Source: Rudaea sp. (lineage in GTDB: Bacteria; Pseudomonadota; Gammaproteobacteria; Xanthomonadales; Rhodanobacteraceae). From it: 7,035 nt of DNA. The translations under genes and the position numbers were made by a program. The DNA lies in contig JAICYA010000102.1 in assembly GCA_025934455.1 (NCBI GenBank), positions 1-7,035 on the forward strand, in the 5' to 3' direction. This document shows, piece after piece, positions 5,681 through 7,035 of the stretch; the stretch's first letter is position 1; each line of letters opens with the position of its first letter. Under the pieces are notes generated by a model that had not been told where the DNA came from, did not search any database, and saw only the letters and a list, made by a program, of their open reading frames with translations.

Positions 5681-6253
5681 ATGCCGAAACAATGCGTGCG
5701 CTGTCATTGGGCCAGCGGCGACGATGCCGCGATGCGCGCCTACCACGACGGCGAATGGGGCGTGCCACTGCACGACGACACGCGCCTGTTCGAGTTCCTC
5801 GTGCTCGAAGGCGCGCAGGCCGGACTGAGCTGGAGCACGGTGCTGAACAAGCGCGAAGCCTATCGTCGCGTCTTCCACGGTTTCGACATCGCGCGCGTGG
5901 CGCGCCTGCGCGACACAGCGCTGGAAAAATTGCTGCAAAATCCCGCGATCATCCGCAATCGCCTGAAAGTATATTCGGCACGCAACAACGCGCGCGCGGC
6001 GCTGAAGGTGATCGACGAATTCGGCAGCCTCGATGCCTATTTCTGGTCGTTCGTCGAGGGCAAGCCGATCCGCAACAAGTGGCGGGATCGTGGTGACGTG
6101 CCCGCACGCACCGAGCTATCCGACACACTCAGCCGCGACCTGCAAAAGCGCGGCTTCAACTTCGTCGGCTCGACCATCATCTACGCGCACATGCAGGCAA
6201 CCGGGATGGTGAACGACCATCTCGCAGGGTGTTTTCGGCATGGGCAGGTGTGA
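5681..6253 (+). CDS. tag: DNA-3-methyladenine glycosylase I
   Basis: This 190-residue cytoplasmic base-excision repair enzyme cuts the glycosidic bond of 3-methyladenine in alkylated DNA, leaving an abasic site. The match to E. coli Tag is clear along the whole length. The zinc-snap ligands are all present: Cys5 (near the N-terminus), His22 in AYHDGEWGVP, His180 and Cys184 in MVNDHLAGC. The base-recognition residues Tyr21, Glu43 and Trp51 (VLEGAQAGLSW) match E. coli Tyr16, Glu38 and Trp46. The helix-hairpin-helix region includes IIRNRLKV (90-97) and the C-terminal KRGFNFVGSTIIYAHMQATG is typical. Length is normal for the family. The gene is divergent from the EamA transporter with 61 nt between them, and ends 4 nt from the bioC stop, leaving no room for a terminator between the convergent genes. 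Confidence 0.97.
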   Translation: MPKQCVRCHWASGDDAAMRAYHDGEWGVPLHDDTRLFEFLVLEGAQAGLSWSTVLNKREAYRRVFHGFDIARVARLRDTALEKLLQNPAIIRNRLKVYSARNNARAALKVIDEFGSLDAYFWSFVEGKPIRNKWRDRGDVPARTELSDTLSRDLQKRGFNFVGSTIIYAHMQATGMVNDHLAGCFRHGQV

Positions 6254-6257
6254 CTCG

Positions 6258-7035
6258 CTAGCGTCGTGACCCGCGCAGTGCATCCACCGAAAAGGTCGCG
6301 ATCTCGGCACCCGCCTCGCGGCGCGGCTGGCCAGCATCGGGACCGAAGGCGTGCGCGCAGATCACCTCGTAGGTTGCCGGCAATGAGCCGTCGTGGCGGT
6401 AGCCTTCGTAGGCGTCGAGCGCACGACGGAAATGCGCCTTGCCGGTGAGGCCGCGTGCGCGCTGCGCATGCGCGTTGGTCGCGCCGATGGCCTTCAATTC
6501 ACGCATCAGGTCGGCAGCGACGATGTAGTGCAGCGTGAAATGCTCGGTGTCGAGCACGGGATCGCGAAAACCCGCGGCGATCAGCGCGTCGCCGATCTGG
6601 GCGATATGCGCGAACGCGCTGACGTGCGGCGTGGCGTCGGCGGCGGCCCACGATGCGCGCAGTTCGTGCAAGGTGTCAGGCCCGAATGTGGAAAACGCAA
6701 GGTAGCCGCCGGGCTTGAGCACGCGCCGGAATTCGGCGAACAGTGCAGGCAGATCGTCTATCCACTGGATGCACAGGTTCGAGAACAGCACGTCCACGCT
6801 TGCATCCCGCAGCGGCAGCGCGCGTGCGTCCGCGCACACGCGCCCGAGCGGACGCCGCCAGCCCGGGCGCACCTGGCGCAGCATCGGCAGGGCGAGGTCG
6901 AGTGCGATCACTTGCGCCGAACGGAAGCGCTTGCGCAGCAGCGTGCTGCCGTGACCGGGGCCGCAGCCGACATCGAGCACGCGCGTCGCCTTGCCGGAAA
7001 AATATTCCAGCCGTTCGATCAGGCGTGCCTCGATC
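6258..7035 (-). CDS. bioC: malonyl-ACP O-methyltransferase BioC (5' end outside the window)
   Basis: The visible 258 residues are the C-terminal bulk of a class I SAM-dependent methyltransferase. BioC methylates the free carboxyl of malonyl-ACP so that the fatty-acid pathway can build pimeloyl-ACP for biotin. Features in order are IEARLIERLEYFSG at the cut end, SAM motif I VLDVGCGPGHGS, IALDLALPML (acidic post-I residue), DVLFSNLCIQWIDDLP, and RVLKPGGYLAFSTFGPDTLHELR. The FSTFGPDTLxELR segment, the GLTGKAHFRRALDAYEGYR stretch and LPATYEVICAHAFGP are BioC signatures rather than those of UbiE/UbiG-type enzymes. The frame stays open to the window end, and the missing N-terminus is probably only some tens of residues. 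A GTG within motif I (6980) is not the start, because the coding frame and family homology continue upstream of it. Other biotin genes, if present, lie beyond the right edge. It converges on tag with a 4-nt gap. Confidence 0.93.
   Translation of the reverse strand, partial: IEARLIERLEYFSGKATRVLDVGCGPGHGSTLLRKRFRSAQVIALDLALPMLRQVRPGWRRPLGRVCADARALPLRDASVDVLFSNLCIQWIDDLPALFAEFRRVLKPGGYLAFSTFGPDTLHELRASWAAADATPHVSAFAHIAQIGDALIAAGFRDPVLDTEHFTLHYIVAADLMRELKAIGATNAHAQRARGLTGKAHFRRALDAYEGYRHDGSLPATYEVICAHAFGPDAGQPRREAGAEIATFSVDALRGSRR

Noticed and set aside
1..7035. Defence island, prophage or mobile element
   Set aside because: No integrase, transposase, nuclease, toxin-antitoxin pair, tRNA or attachment repeat is visible, and base composition and coding style are even across the window.

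Overview
The window is GC-rich proteobacterial DNA packed with genes on both strands. It carries seven protein-coding genes, two of them cut by the window edges, and no RNA gene, insertion sequence, phage gene or CRISPR array. The protein sequences suggest Xanthomonadales, perhaps the Rhodanobacteraceae/Dokdonella-Lysobacter side: the BioC and RlmI-like proteins have the gammaproteobacterial form, and a secreted hydrolase ends in a '...IFSDGFQ' tail of the kind I recall from that group. This placement is inference from sequence style; no marker gene is present.

Layout. Positions 1-588 (+) hold the C-terminal half of an RlmI-type 23S rRNA m5C methyltransferase. Positions 652-1704 (+) encode an exported serine hydrolase of the class C beta-lactamase/esterase fold. 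Positions 1766-2395 (+) are folE, GTP cyclohydrolase I. The 143-nt gap that follows is almost entirely one long imperfect palindrome (2391-2519), the most unusual non-coding feature here. Next is a two-gene unit: a TetA-like major facilitator exporter (2539-3807) whose stop overlaps, in the sequence GTGA, the start of a serine/threonine dehydratase-like PLP enzyme (3804-4745). An EamA-family transporter (4705-5619, -) runs toward that enzyme and overlaps its 3' end by 41 bp. It is divergent from tag (5681-6253, +), and the 61-bp gap between them holds a perfect 7+1+7 dyad over -10-like sequences. The (-) strand bioC gene (6258-7035, start outside the window) ends 4 nt from the tag stop.

Functionally this is mostly housekeeping: rRNA modification, pterin/folate-type cofactor synthesis, alkylation repair and biotin synthesis, mixed with two transporters and a PLP enzyme. 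The only pair with clear evidence of joint expression is the exporter and the PLP enzyme. I found no convincing new multi-gene system. No gene-free stretch exceeds 300 bases; the longest, 2396-2538, is described as a repeat. The points most worth following are the long palindrome, the dyad between the EamA gene and tag, the racemase-like active site of the PLP enzyme, and the conserved-looking C-terminal tail of the secreted hydrolase.
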